DNA of 64,000 nt, from positions 62,001 to 126,000 of the forward strand of contig NW_002476433.1 of assembly GCF_000189635.1 (NCBI RefSeq). The letters are read 5' to 3'. The notes under the pieces are model-generated. The model had not been told where the DNA came from. It ran no database searches and worked only from the letters and a program-made list of their open reading frames with translations. This document shows, in pieces, positions 52,149 to 63,148 of this stretch. The number at the start of each line of letters is the position of its first letter. Within the stretch, counting starts at the first letter, position 1. This DNA comes from Tetrahymena thermophila SB210 (lineage: Eukaryota > Ciliophora > Oligohymenophorea > Hymenostomatida > Tetrahymenidae). Position numbers and translations under genes: made by a program.

Positions 52149-53279
52149 AATATCTATTTCTTTTTAGCTATGTTTATTCTAAATTATTTGATTAATATTG
52201 GTTATATTGTACTAATTTTATGAGATTGACTCTTTTTTAATTCGCTGTTATTTGTATGTAATCTGTCAGATTTTAATAAAAAAATATTATTTACAGGCCT
52301 TAGATTTTTATATATTAGTTATTTACTTGAATTTTGTGCTGGTAAATATCTTTTTTACCTGTTAAATTCCAGTGCTAAATTTCATGAAAAATCATATATT
52401 TTTACTTTTAATCTTTCTTCTTTTAGTTTTCCATGAATTACATTTATTCATCAATTTACAAATTCAATGAACCAGATAACTTCTGAAAATTTATATTTCT
52501 AATAAAATAAATTCAATTTCATTATTTAACAATCAATTTTGATAAAAAATATTAATTTTCCAAATAAAATTGATTAAGAAGATGTTTATTTACCATTTTA
52601 AAAATATATTCTTAAAACTCTAATCTAAAAGAAAAAAAATATCTGCTTGTTTGTTTATTAAAATAAATTATTTTTAAGATTTTAAAATTGAATCTAAAAT
52701 ATTAATGAATTATCATTTATTGTTTTTAAAAAAATATTTTTAATTTATATCAAAAATAAATAATAAAAAGTATAAACATATACCTTTACATGTTATCTAT
52801 ATATTTTTTTGATATATCTAGTTTTTGCAATTATTTTAATAAATTAGTTAAAAATAATGTTTTTAAATTAATATGATTTGTTTCTTAAAATTAAAAGAAA
52901 GATTAATTCAATTCTTTTTTTTAATGATATTTTAATAAAAAAGTTTTTTAATGAAAAAAATTATTTTGAAATTTATCAATATTTGAATAAGCTATAAAAA
53001 CCTATATCTAATTAAAATTATTTAATTGGTCTTTATATAATAATTTATAAGGTATGTAAAAAAAATATATTACTAATTAATTAATTTTTAGCTATTATAT
53101 AATTCAAATAGAAAATTTTAATTAATAAATAGTCTAGCAAGAAGAATTAATTAATTGCAAATAGCTCATTACATTATAAATTTACTAAATATCAAATAAA
53201 GATATATAGAAATTTAAGTGAAATTAATTTAAAGAAAAGTTGAGGGAGGTAGTTAAGAGCAAACAAAAAAGCAAAGCAA
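52149..53279. promoter_or_regulatory. Divergent intergenic region
   Basis: Holds the 5' flanks of the minus-strand redox gene and the plus-strand R3H-like gene. It is AT-rich; a frame next to 52148 stays open upstream but has no signal-peptide-like start, so the Met at 52148 is preferred. No specific element was recognised. Confidence 0.45.
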
Positions 53280-54747
53280 ATGAACTAGTATCTTGAGTAG
53301 GCATTACTAGATAATGAATCTAGATAGTTTTTATTTAAGCTTGAAATTAAAATAATCAAATACCTGAGCGAGATTTGTAAATAGAGCTTTATTTTAGCAT
53401 TAAATTAAAATACTAGAGATGATATTTTATAGATTTGAATGATTTAAAATAATAATATTTATATAAATAGAAAAAGCAGAAAAAGGCAACGAAGATGGTG
53501 TTCAGTACTTTAATTTAAAAAGCTTCTAAAAGAAGTTAATTAAAACAATGACAGAATACTATAACTTGAATTCAAAATCTATTTACGTTAAAGTCGTTGT
53601 TGTAATAAGTCTTTTCATATTAGAATTATTCATTTACATAAGCTTCATATTTTTAAATAGTAGAATGCTTAAACAGAAGGTGATGATCAGAATAGCAATA
53701 AATAAAAGAAAAAGAAAAAATAAGGGCTTTTGCTTTTTAGAAGTAAAGAGAACTTAAATGCTCCTACTCCAGCTTTGTAGTTGAGGGATTACTTTACTAG
53801 CAGTTAGCTACAAATTCATAATGAAATTGTTAATTAAGTAAAAATTTAAAATACAGAGTTTTTTTGAAAGATAATTTAAAATTTTATGCGCACAAGTAAA
53901 TCTAAAAAAATACAATTTTTTGTCTATCAAAAATAAATAGAGAAAGTAGCATAAAAAGAATAAGAAATCAGAGAAAAAATTGGCAAATGAAAGTGAAAAC
54001 GAAAACGAAAATTGCTCTAATTCAGTTGGAAAAGATGAAGATTGTTCTCTTTCATCTGCATCTTCGAATACAGGAATTCATTCAAAAGATGAAAGCTCAA
54101 ATTCAAGCAGATAAAAAATAGAAGTTTATGAAGACAATAACGCTACAAATGATAAAAAAGATAACTTTTTACCTAGTTTAAATCATATCTTATGTTTAAA
54201 TGTAAAATAAAATATATGATATTGATTCAATAAAATAATTATTTTTGTAGTAAAAATAAAGTCATCACTAAAACAATCAAGATTTTGATTTTGAAAATTG
54301 GGCTAGTAATTTAGTTTAACATAAGTTCCTTCTTAGAAAACAAAGTGAGACATTTTCATTTGTAAAAACATACATTTTAAGCTTCATAAATTTAAAAATA
54401 TTAAATTTTAAAAGATTGTGTTCGGTGATGAAAATGAAGCATAGTCATTTATGTAGCAAGCCAACTAAGAAATCTAAAAATCTAATATTGAACTTTAAAT
54501 AATTCCTCTAACAAAAATTGATAGGTATTTTATTTATTCTTTCAAGTTCTTAATAATTTATGATTTGAAAATTACAAGGAAATTATTTAAGGATTCACTG
54601 AAAAACGAATACTTAGACTAAACTATCTAAAAGCCTAAAGGAAGTGTAGAAGTTGCTAACAGAATAATTTTTGGAATACTTGGAGAAAGAAAAGAAATTA
54701 AAAACAATTCAGGAGATATTTTAAAAAGATTAGTGAATAAAGATTGA
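53280..54747 (+). CDS. R3H-domain-like protein, 7 exons (351 aa)
   Basis: Exons 53280-53376, 53471-53601, 53661-53837, 53941-54201, 54251-54361, 54415-54524 and 54579-54747; introns of 94, 59, 103, 49, 53 and 54 nt; 352 codons ending in TGA. The N-terminal 75 residues resemble R3H proteins: LEQALLDNESRQFLFKLE, then FNLKSFQKKLIKTMTEYYNL (in the R3H consensus, R/K and H positions precede a YYxL segment; here the His is replaced by Lys-Thr). A Lys-rich stretch and a Ser/Asn/Glu-rich acidic region follow. R3H domains bind single-stranded RNA or DNA, so an RNA-binding role is inferred with moderate weight. The intron 2 donor is uncertain: GTTAAA at 53587 is an alternative, and the 3' acceptor could be 18 nt earlier. 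The last intron is a multiple of three. Confidence 0.72.
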
Positions 54748-55713
54748 AGATAAAGGTCACTAATTCTATAGAAAATATAAAATAGAAAAAATAAACTTTG
54801 ATTAGAAACAATAAACAATTAAATAATTATAAATTCTAAAATTACTAAACCAAAATTGAAATATAATCTAAGATGATAAAAAGCAATAAAAAATAAATAG
54901 CTCTCCTTAGCTTTTTACTAAGTTAGAAATAATATTTGAATATTAAACAAAATTTAGAATTTTAATGAAAAAAACTATGTTAAAATAACTAATTATTTTA
55001 AATTAAATAGTTTTTTTTACTAGATCAAATATAATATTTAAGTATAATTGAAAAAATAAACATGTATAAATATTCAATTATATTTATTTCACATAAAAAA
55101 TAAATAATAGGTTCTTACGTATAAATAATTAAAAATATATTAGTAAGAAATACATGCAAAATATTCTTAATATTTTATATAAAAATGTATTGATTTCTTA
55201 ATTTATATAAAACAAACATGCTAATTAATTTGATTTATTATTGAACATTGATAATAATTAATATATTTTATTTAAAAACTCTCAAAATTAGTAGACTCTT
55301 TTTATAAAAAATAATTTTACTTTAAATGATTAAATACTATGGAAAATATGAAATAAAACAAATAAAAAAGAGGATATTTATTAATTGATGAGAGGAAGGA
55401 TTGATCAAGCATCTTTTTTTAGATATATCATTCAATATTAGATATATGAATGAATGAATAAATAAATAAAGTAAAGGATTTGCTTTTCTCTTTGTAATTG
55501 ATAAACTAATAAATTTCTTTCTATTATTAATTGAGGAATTATTATTCAATCGTAAATAAAGTAATAAGTATTTGTTTTTTTACTTGTTAGCTTGCTTTTT
55601 TTTGTTTATTTATTTATTGAGTTTTTTTTATTCATTTTTAAGAAATCAAAATAAATAATAAAGTTAAAGGATTAAGTAAAAATCTAAAACACTATTTTTC
55701 TTAATAAGCATAA
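54748..55713. other. AT-rich intergenic region
   Basis: Between two plus-strand genes. Contains GAAT/AAAT-type short repeats near 55450-55465 but no recognisable gene. Confidence 0.6.
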
Positions 55714-57382
55714 ATGAGAAAGGCACTTGAACGTTTCAAGTATATATATATTATATTTTAAAATAGAATTAGATAAAATTTAGCAAAATACTGATATTAA
55801 GCTCACTCATATAATGAAAAATTAATAGCGAAATTATTTTCAACCCTGCCATTAGATGGTATTAATTGCCTAAACCTACTGTCAGAAGAACAAGATATCC
55901 CGCTCCTGGTTCTGAACCTATCAATCGTGAAGTACATTAAATTGATTACAAAACTGCTTTCAGAGATTCTCCCCACAATATTAGATATCACCATGAAATT
56001 CATACATCAGATTAAACTTATCATTCCAGCTACGACCCAGTCGGTGAAACTACCACTGAAAGGTATATATGATTTTCATTCTCATTTTAAGCATAGAATT
56101 CTAGATACAAAAATAAATTAGCAAAAGAATATCATAATATAAATAATAATTCTAAGGTTTGTTTGCATAATTTTTGTTTAATAAAAATAAATAGATTAGT
56201 TCGTTATGGCTACTTGAATAAGGATTAAGTTAATAATGCTGAAGCTGTTGCTGCTGCTGCTAAGGAGTTCTAAGAAAAAGAAAAGAGAAGTCCTTCAAAC
56301 AACAGTAAACAAATATTTTTTTCTGCAATCAATTTAGATTTAGAGCAAATACATATGAAGAATTAATCAAATTGCTTAATAGTTTATCACTAAATAAAGA
56401 CAAATTAAAGTTGAAACTAAAATGTTAGAGTAGCATTGTACTTTAGCTTACATTATACAAATGGGTTGTTTCAATTAAACAAACTCTAATAAGTTCAAAA
56501 ATAAATGAATGAAATCTTTGGATATTTATTAGACTGTGACTTAAAATAAATAAATAAATATAGATAAAATAATACATTCAATTTAGAATGAAAATAGATA
56601 AGCTATCTTAAATTGAATTTAGAAAATTTTAAATTATTTTAATCTAACTTAAAATTTTTATTTGAAATTTATATTCTAAACACATTTTTGATAAATCAAA
56701 ATATTCATGTAAAAATAAATGTTTTAAATAGTCATTATTGATGAAATTTCTAACAGTGATAAGCCTATCACTAAGGAAAATAGAGAATCTGTTGCTCACC
56801 ATGTCCGTTAACAATTTGAATTTTTCCGTGAAGTTAATGCTGAAGAAGTCTGGTCCGTCAGCATTGAAGAAAAGTACAATCCTGAATTGTACATTTACAA
56901 GACCTATGATATGGCTGGTATTCAAATAAATTAATAGATAACTTGAATATAACTTATTTTTTATTATTCTAGCTGATGATCCTGTATGGAGATAAGTCAA
57001 ATTAGATTTAGAATGGACTTTTGAAAATATTGCTGTAAATAAATTAATATTCAATTTAATTCAAATATTAAATATTATTTTATCAATTATAGGAAAGAAG
57101 AGAATCTTTAGGATATATGCCTACTTTCAAGGGTGATCCTAACTTCTGGTAAGCTTTGGATAACTCTTTCTCTCCTGAAAATATTGCTCAAGTTTAAAGT
57201 TCAATTGGTGACAAAGTTACAAACATTGGTATTCACTTCATTAAATTACAAAAATATTTAGATTAATTTTATACTTAAAAAAAAAAGATACAAAGGCATT
57301 GGCCCTTAATCATTAAACAGAAGAATATCACAAGACTTCAAAATTAGTTTATCCCATTCGTACTAACCTTGTTGTCGAGTGA
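55714..57382 (+). CDS. Conserved-looking protein, probably mitochondrial, 7 exons (282 aa)
   Basis: Exons 55714-55739, 55829-56062, 56195-56304, 56732-56917, 56973-57034, 57093-57228 and 57288-57382; 283 codons ending in TGA, all phases consistent. Intron 3 is long (427 nt), the others 55-132 nt. The N-terminus MRKALERFNEIIFNPAIRWY is basic and amphipathic, and could be a mitochondrial targeting sequence. The mature part is soluble, with aromatic-rich segments such as YNPELYIYKTYDMA and GDPNFWQALDNSF. I do not recognise a family; the look is that of ciliate-specific respiratory-complex or mitoribosome subunits, which is only a guess. Codon use is clearly different from its neighbours: many C-ending codons (TCC, GTC, AAC, TTC, AAG), as expected of a highly expressed gene. 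Confidence 0.75.
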
Positions 57383-58243
57383 AATAATAAAAGATAATGA
57401 TCATTGTGGATTTAAAAATTAAATTATCATAAACTAAATTTAGTATGGATGTTTATCTTTATGCAGAGCATCTATTAATATTGTAATTATATATATAGAT
57501 AGCATCATCTGTTTCATCTTACTAAATCATCATTAACAAATCTATCAATTCTAAAATTTCTAAAAGACATTCTTATTTTTCAATAAGAATTACGAATTCT
57601 ATTTTATTTTTAAACCTCAACAAATTCTATTTATCGAATTTACTAAATAAATAAATATAAAGAAAAGTCTTTTAATTGCAAAATGATTAATAATATTTTA
57701 TTACTTATATTTGGATCCTTGTATCAATTTTTTTAATTTATAATGATTATTAAGCTAATTCTTTTAATATTCTCTAAGAGAAATGAGTGATAAATATTCA
57801 TTTTGAAATAAATTTAAATTTTTTAAAAATTAAAAATATCTAAATAAATAATTTCGAAGATTTTTATTAAAAAGTAAAGTAATATTTTAAAAAATGTTTA
57901 TTTTGTTGATGATAGAAAGTGAAAATAAAAAAAATAATATTTTTTGAATTGAATAGTTTATCAATCACAATTGAAGTAAAATAAATATAAAAAACTAAGT
58001 TAGATTGAAATAATTTCAACCTTATTGATAAAATTATATTTATACAATAATTATTATTTAGTATTAATTATTTCTATTCTTTTATATATATTTATATATC
58101 TACAAGTTATTAGTGCCTTAAATTCTTTATTTAAGCAGCTTTAACCAGTTTTTAATGTACTATTACTCATTTTTTATAGATGAAATGCAAAAGCTATATT
58201 AGCAAAGTAATTTAAATGAAACTTTTTAATAAATAATGCGTAA
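57383..58243. other. Convergent 3' flanks, AT-rich
   Basis: Between the end of the plus-strand gene at 57382 and the end of the minus-strand gene at 58244. No gene or RNA was recognised. Confidence 0.65.
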
Positions 58244-58570
58244 TCAAGCTTGAGGTGCATATTTCATAACTTTTTCAGTGAGAGATGGAGGATATTTAGC
58301 ATATAAAAATGTAATGTTTGCGTAAATGTTTGCATAGCAATAGGCTTTATCATGATCATTTAAATCTTTAAATGCATTTTTATAAACTTGTTTTCTAACC
58401 AAATACTAAGACATAACTTCTCCTTATTTCATAGGAATTTCAACCATTCTAGGCAAAGCTTAAACTTATGGTTAATGAGCTGCAGCTGATTATTAAGGAA
58501 TTTGTACACCATACTAAATTTAGCCAGGTTGTTAAACCAATCCTGGATTTTACAAATCAGATTATTACAT
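58244..58570 (-). CDS. Small Gln/Pro-rich protein (108 aa)
   Basis: Single exon of 109 codons from ATG 58570 to TGA 58244-58246. The first 40 residues are Gln/Pro-rich (NPGLVQQPGQIQYGVQIP); the rest is compact and helical-looking (LVRKQVYKNAFKDLNDHD, then YPPSLTEKVMKYAPQA at the end). It has no membrane segment. The family is not recognised. The frame continues open upstream of the Met for about 10 codons or more, so the start could be further out or preceded by a small 5' exon. The composition is more complex than the AT-rich surroundings, which supports it as real. Confidence 0.6.
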
Positions 58571-59708
58571 TTTTACAAATCTTCTACCTTATTCAAATTA
58601 AATTGTTTTTGTATTTTACTAAAAATAAAAATAAGATATTCACTTCAATATTAAATAATCACTATTTAGAATTAGGCTACTTCGAATTTTTTTTAGTTGG
58701 CTTTTAAAATTGCTATATGTTTTATCCTTTAGAATAATTGCAAAAAAGATGATGTTAAAGATTAATATTTACTTAATTATACTCTTTAGGATTTTTTAGT
58801 ATTTAATAAACTACATATTTTACCATCATTTTTAAATAAGCTCTTATTAATCAATATAAAAATATTGTCATTCATACTTTTTTTTCATTTATTTATCTTT
58901 ATTATTACAACAAATCGACAAATAAATATTATAGAAAAGCGAAAATGATTTGATTTTGCTGATTTGGATAGAAACAAGAAAAAAACAAATTTTAAATTAT
59001 TTTAACAAAATAAAAAGAATTTAATTTGTTTATTTATATACAAATTTAATGAAATTAAATGGACTGAAATGATAAATAGCCAAAAAACCATGTTTGATTA
59101 TCAAATGCTGTATACTAGCAAAGCGTCTAAAAAGCTGATGGTGAAAATTTAAGATTGTTAAAAAAAATGACGATATTGTAAATCTCTAGTGTATTTTTAT
59201 AAAGCACTAGGTTATTTAGGTAAATATTTGGCTATATTTCTAATTTGATCAAATTATTAAAATATTTATTGAATCAAATATTTAAAATAATGATGCTTTT
59301 GTAAATTAAAATTTTATTCTTTGCTAATCAAAAAAAACTTATGAAAATTTAATTCATATAAAAACAGTAGGAATGCCTGATTGAATTTTATAAAGAAACT
59401 TATATGTATATATATTATAATTTAATAAAGATCAATAGATTTAATTTAAAGATGAATGTTTAAATTCAAAATAAGCAAATAATTTAAGGGAGAAACCTAA
59501 GATAGTATTTTGATTTAGATATATATCAAAATTTGAATTACTATCGTTTAGGGAAGAGTTTACTATTAACAAGACTAAGTCAATTTTTTAGGGAGAAACT
59601 TGAAATAAATGAATATAATTAATTTTTATATATTTTAAAATAAAGTCTTATAATCAAAAATGAAATTAATTAATTATAAATCTTTATCCATATTATTAAT
59701 TTCTATTT
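58571..59708. other. Intergenic region with a possible gene fragment
   Basis: Mostly AT-rich. Contains the ZGRF1-like fragment at 59069-59219 listed separately. A long plus-strand open frame from about 59100 to 60080 is mainly the antisense of the START-domain gene and is not a gene. Confidence 0.5.
59069..59219 (+). pseudogene. Possible broken ZGRF1-type (DUF2439) N-terminal fragment
   Basis: From ATG 59069 the frame reads MINSQKTMFDYQMLYTSKAS and then soon hits a TGA. The YQxLYTxxxxKK pattern is the start of the DUF2439 domain found at the N-terminus of ZGRF1-type DNA-repair helicases. One base short in an A-run near 59128 shifts the frame. The next frame continues with the expected DG-L pattern (KADGENLRL) and ends in SSVFLQSTRLF at a good intron donor (GTAAAT at 59220). 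No downstream exons were found. It could be a pseudogene fragment, a gene with an assembly indel, or chance similarity. Confidence 0.3.
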
Positions 59709-60989
59709 TCACATTTTTGGCAATTATGATGTGGATTGCTTTAAAAATAATTCTTACATTTTATTTATAAATTTACTTACTTCTTTTACAGTTGATGTTT
59801 TCATTAGTTTATGCTAAACAGTTAACTTTAAGTTAGACTCTGCATAATTAGATAATTTTATGAATTTATTACCATTGCTATCTAGTTCTTCAGTTATGAT
59901 AGAACCACTTAGGACAATTATTCCTCTTTCTTTCCCTTAATACTAGGGAAATTCGCTAGTCTCGAAAGAGAACTATACAGAAATGTAAGTGTTATTATCA
60001 ATTTGTTTATTGTATTTAAGATATATAAAATCTCTTGGTGAGCAAATTAGTACTTTTTTATAAAGGATGTAAATAATATGATAATCATCGTGACATGCAA
60101 CATGATTAAATGCATCAATACTTGGATTGTTTTACATACTTCTAATAGGATCAGTTGTAAATTATAGATATTCCCTTGCTGTGCAGTTATAAAGATTATA
60201 CTCAGTTCTGATTTTAAAATATTTATATTTGCCATCTTCTGTTGGCTTAAGATAAACTTGCGAATAAAACCCAGAATCATCTGTTTCGCTTTTATTGTTC
60301 TCGAGAGTGTAACCTTCTTCCTAGTAATCTTTATTGAGTATATTTGTTAAATTTTCCATCGCTTTTGCTGTTAGTTTTTCATAATCAGGTAAAAACTTAG
60401 CTATATCCTCGCCAAATTAAATATCATGAATCAGACTAAAGCTATTCTCTTCAAATCTTGCTAGGCTATGATTAGATTCTGTATTTTACAAAATCAATAT
60501 GCAGTTTTTATCGCTGTCATAAGTCTCTTTATAATAATTTTTTTTAGCTTCCCTAGAAAGCTTTCTGCTCTATTACCTAAACGAATCTTTATGTTCGTCC
60601 TCCTCTATAATAGCACTTAAATTGCTGTGCTTTAGTAAATATTTTGAACTTTCATTTTTTTTAATTGCTCTCTATTTAGAATCTTCTTCATCCTCATCTA
60701 AATATTATTGATTGTTATTCTAGTCAACACCAAGTTTCTCCTAATTACCATTTTAAAGATTCTTTTATTTTTATACCTTATTATTAGAGCCAGATTGCTA
60801 ATTTTAATTTTGAGAATAAAACACCTTCTTTGATTTCTTACTACCAATTGCATCATTATTAATTGCAGATCCATCTTCTTCTTCTTAATCATTATAGCGA
60901 TGATAATGTGCATGACCTCGATGATTGCTTATTTGCTCTTTTTGGGTTGTACCAAAGCATTCCATAAACTTATTACAAACTTAGCCCAT
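59709..60989 (-). CDS. START-domain lipid-binding protein (426 aa)
   Basis: Single exon of 427 codons from ATG 60989 to TGA 59709-59711. It begins MGQVCNKFMECFG: Gly2 with Cys5 and Cys11 is the pattern of N-myristoylation plus palmitoylation, so membrane anchoring is inferred. Residues 15-150 are acidic, Asn/Gln-rich and low-complexity. From about residue 230 the sequence follows the StAR-related lipid-transfer fold: YFKIRTEYNLYNCTAREYLQ, ACHDDYHIIYILYKKVLICSPRDF, RGIIVLSGSIITEE, and a C-terminal helix KEVSKFINKMQELFLKQ. The RDF motif is typical of the class. START domains bind a single lipid or sterol in a closed cavity, so a lipid-sensing or lipid-transfer role at a membrane is likely. The ligand cannot be told from sequence. 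Confidence 0.85.
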
Positions 60990-62528
60990 TACTATATTTA
61001 TTATTATCCTTTTTATTTTGTGCTATTTTTAAAATAATTACTCTATTTTTAAATGAAAATTTATGATTTAACTAGATATTTGTAAATGAATTACTTTGTA
61101 AATTTTTAAGATTGTGATTTATTTTATAATGATTGATAAATAATGAATGAATAAATAAATAATAATCAATCTTCTATTCTCAAGAAAATGATAATTTATT
61201 ATTGTTTAAATTATTGAATATATTTTAATTTAACATGAAAATGCGACCAATAATAAATCTTGCTTGTATTAACTTGCATATTCTAAATCAGCATACAAAT
61301 TTTGAAGTTTTGATTCTAAATATTAAATATTTTCATCTTTTTCAGCTATTTAGCCATTCAACTAATTTTATATTTAGCAAAGTTTTATCTTTAATTTACA
61401 AAAAAATGTGTTTATTAATACTTGTCTTGTACTACAATGTATCCTTTTTTTAGAAAAATGAGTTATTTTTTAAATGGAACTTCATTTAAAAAAGTATTCA
61501 ATCTTTAAATATGTCCAAAGTAAGTTTGATATTTAACAAAAAAAATGATTTTCCATTATATTTCTATGTTTTATCACCAAAATTTTTTTGCTAAAAATTA
61601 AAAATTTTGAATTTAAAAATTAAAAGTTAGTTTTTGTCTTTAATAAAATTATTATAATAGATTCTATATACTATTGTTGCATCTAGCCATTTTAATATTT
61701 AGCAAATTTATTTTGATCAGGACTCTTATCAGTGCTTACAATAAATACATTTAGTCTATTGCATGAAAAAAAATAAATTTGGATTTTGAGAAAGATTCAA
61801 AGCTTTCAAAATAAATTCCAATGAATTCTTATTAAAGCTTAAAAAATTATAAATTAATTTTGGATTTTGGGGAAAAGAATAAATCTTCCGTGTTCTGTTT
61901 GTAAATCACAACTTTTAAAATTATATAAATTGAAGCAAACAATAAAGCCAAACAAATCAAATAAATAACAAAATAAAATGAAAATAATTGAAGGATGATA
62001 AATGTTTGAATATTTTAAATACAGATAAACAATAGGTGTATTAAGTGATAATATATTAGTTAGCTATGTAGTTAGTTATTTTTTATATAATTTAATGGTT
62101 AATATGTATAATACTTAAGTAATAATTATTTAATATAAAGTAATAAAATTCGGTTTGATTTTTTTCTATTATAAAGTACATGTTGTTTTAATAATAAAGT
62201 CCAATTTTTTTGTTTGTTTGTTTTTTTATTTATTTATTTATTCAATCATTAAGCTTTAAATTCTTTAGATTTGAATTCCTCTAATTTTTAGTTATTTCAA
62301 AGATTTAAATTTACTAGACTATTACGCCGTTTCTTTAGCTTTTCTTTTGAATTTAAATTAATTTCTCCGTTCGCAAATATTTTTGAATAGGCTTGTCTTT
62401 TTTTTGTTTATACAAAAGTTGTTTTACTTAATTTCCCCTCTACATTAATAAAGTCCAATTAAAATTGTAAAATTTAGATTGAGAAGAATAGAGAGGTTTT
62501 AATTAAGAAAAGCAAAAAAATAAATTAG
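60990..62528. other. AT-rich intergenic region with unresolved open frames
   Basis: Upstream of the START gene. On the minus strand 61466-61930 has two overlapping TGA-free frames with some protein-like segments (VSTDKSPDQNKFAKYQNG in one), but no start or splice arrangement could be made to fit. A short direct repeat AATAAAGTCCAATT occurs at about 62193 and 62447. Nothing is firmly supported. Confidence 0.45.
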
Positions 62529-63061
62529 TCAACTTTCGATATTAGAAATGATAGAAGTTAAGCAAGATTTAATCCTCCTTCCCTCGAGTAATCTGAACAA
62601 TTCACCAAATAATTTTGTTGAATTAAGCTTAATTTAATATCTCAAATCATTTTGCCCCACAAGTTCATCAATTATTTGACATTCTTTAACAATTAACAAC
62701 TCACTTTAATTAATCAATTTCATCTTGTTTATCTTACTTTAATCTTTTCTATGAATAAGAAGAAAGAGGAAAGGCTAAACTAATTTCAAATAATTTCAGA
62801 AATTTGGGCTTTGAAATAAATTAATTTTTTTCACTAAATTTTACTCGCTCATAAACAAGAGTCTGCAGCAGGGTAATTACTTGAGAGCTTTAATAGTGTA
62901 ATTTTTTACAGTAGGTACTATTCGAGGTATTTATTTGATGTATTAATTTCAAATCATCTGAATTTCAATAAGAAATGAGAATAGAGTTTTTAAATCTTAT
63001 ATTCAAATCTATTATTTTGTTCATCTAAAAAGTACAGTTTAGTTTGATGAATTTGCTTCAT
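62529..63061 (-). CDS. Tentative small gene, 3 exons (114 aa)
   Basis: The last exon (62774-62529, 82 codons) is convincing: it ends LFGELFRLLEGRRIKSC followed by LTSIISNIES and TGA, and its composition is protein-like. A middle exon (62917-62845) joined by a 70-nt intron with a GTAAAA donor also looks coding (ITLLQTLVYER). The first exon (63061-63036) is the only phase-compatible start I found and is weak; the frame read through it (LYFLDEQNNRFEYK) also looks coding but runs into a TGA with no donor. The total is 115 codons in phase. The family is not recognised. It lies 88 nt downstream of, and on the same strand as, the gene ending at 63149. Confidence 0.45.
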
Positions 63062-63148
63062 GTGGTTAATTAAATATATAGTGTTTATAGTTTTTATTAT
63101 AAAGTTATAAATGGAGGTTTAAAGTTATTTAGCTTTCTTTAACTTTGT

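Noticed and set aside
53548-53757. Plus-strand ORF read straight through as a hydrophobic protein
   Set aside because: The hydrophobic part is an intron; after a phase shift the downstream frame has better coding composition (LNAPTPALQLRDYF).
56644-57054. 136-codon minus-strand ORF
   Set aside because: Antisense to exons 4 and 5 of the plus-strand gene at 55714-57382, whose splice phases all agree.
59100-60080. Long plus-strand frame with no TGA
   Set aside because: Most of it is the antisense of the START-domain gene; it has no Met start and no protein-like motifs.
62548-62680. Plus-strand ORF starting MIEVKQDLILLPSS
   Set aside because: The minus strand of the same stretch gives a more protein-like C-terminal exon ending in TGA, with a matching upstream exon.
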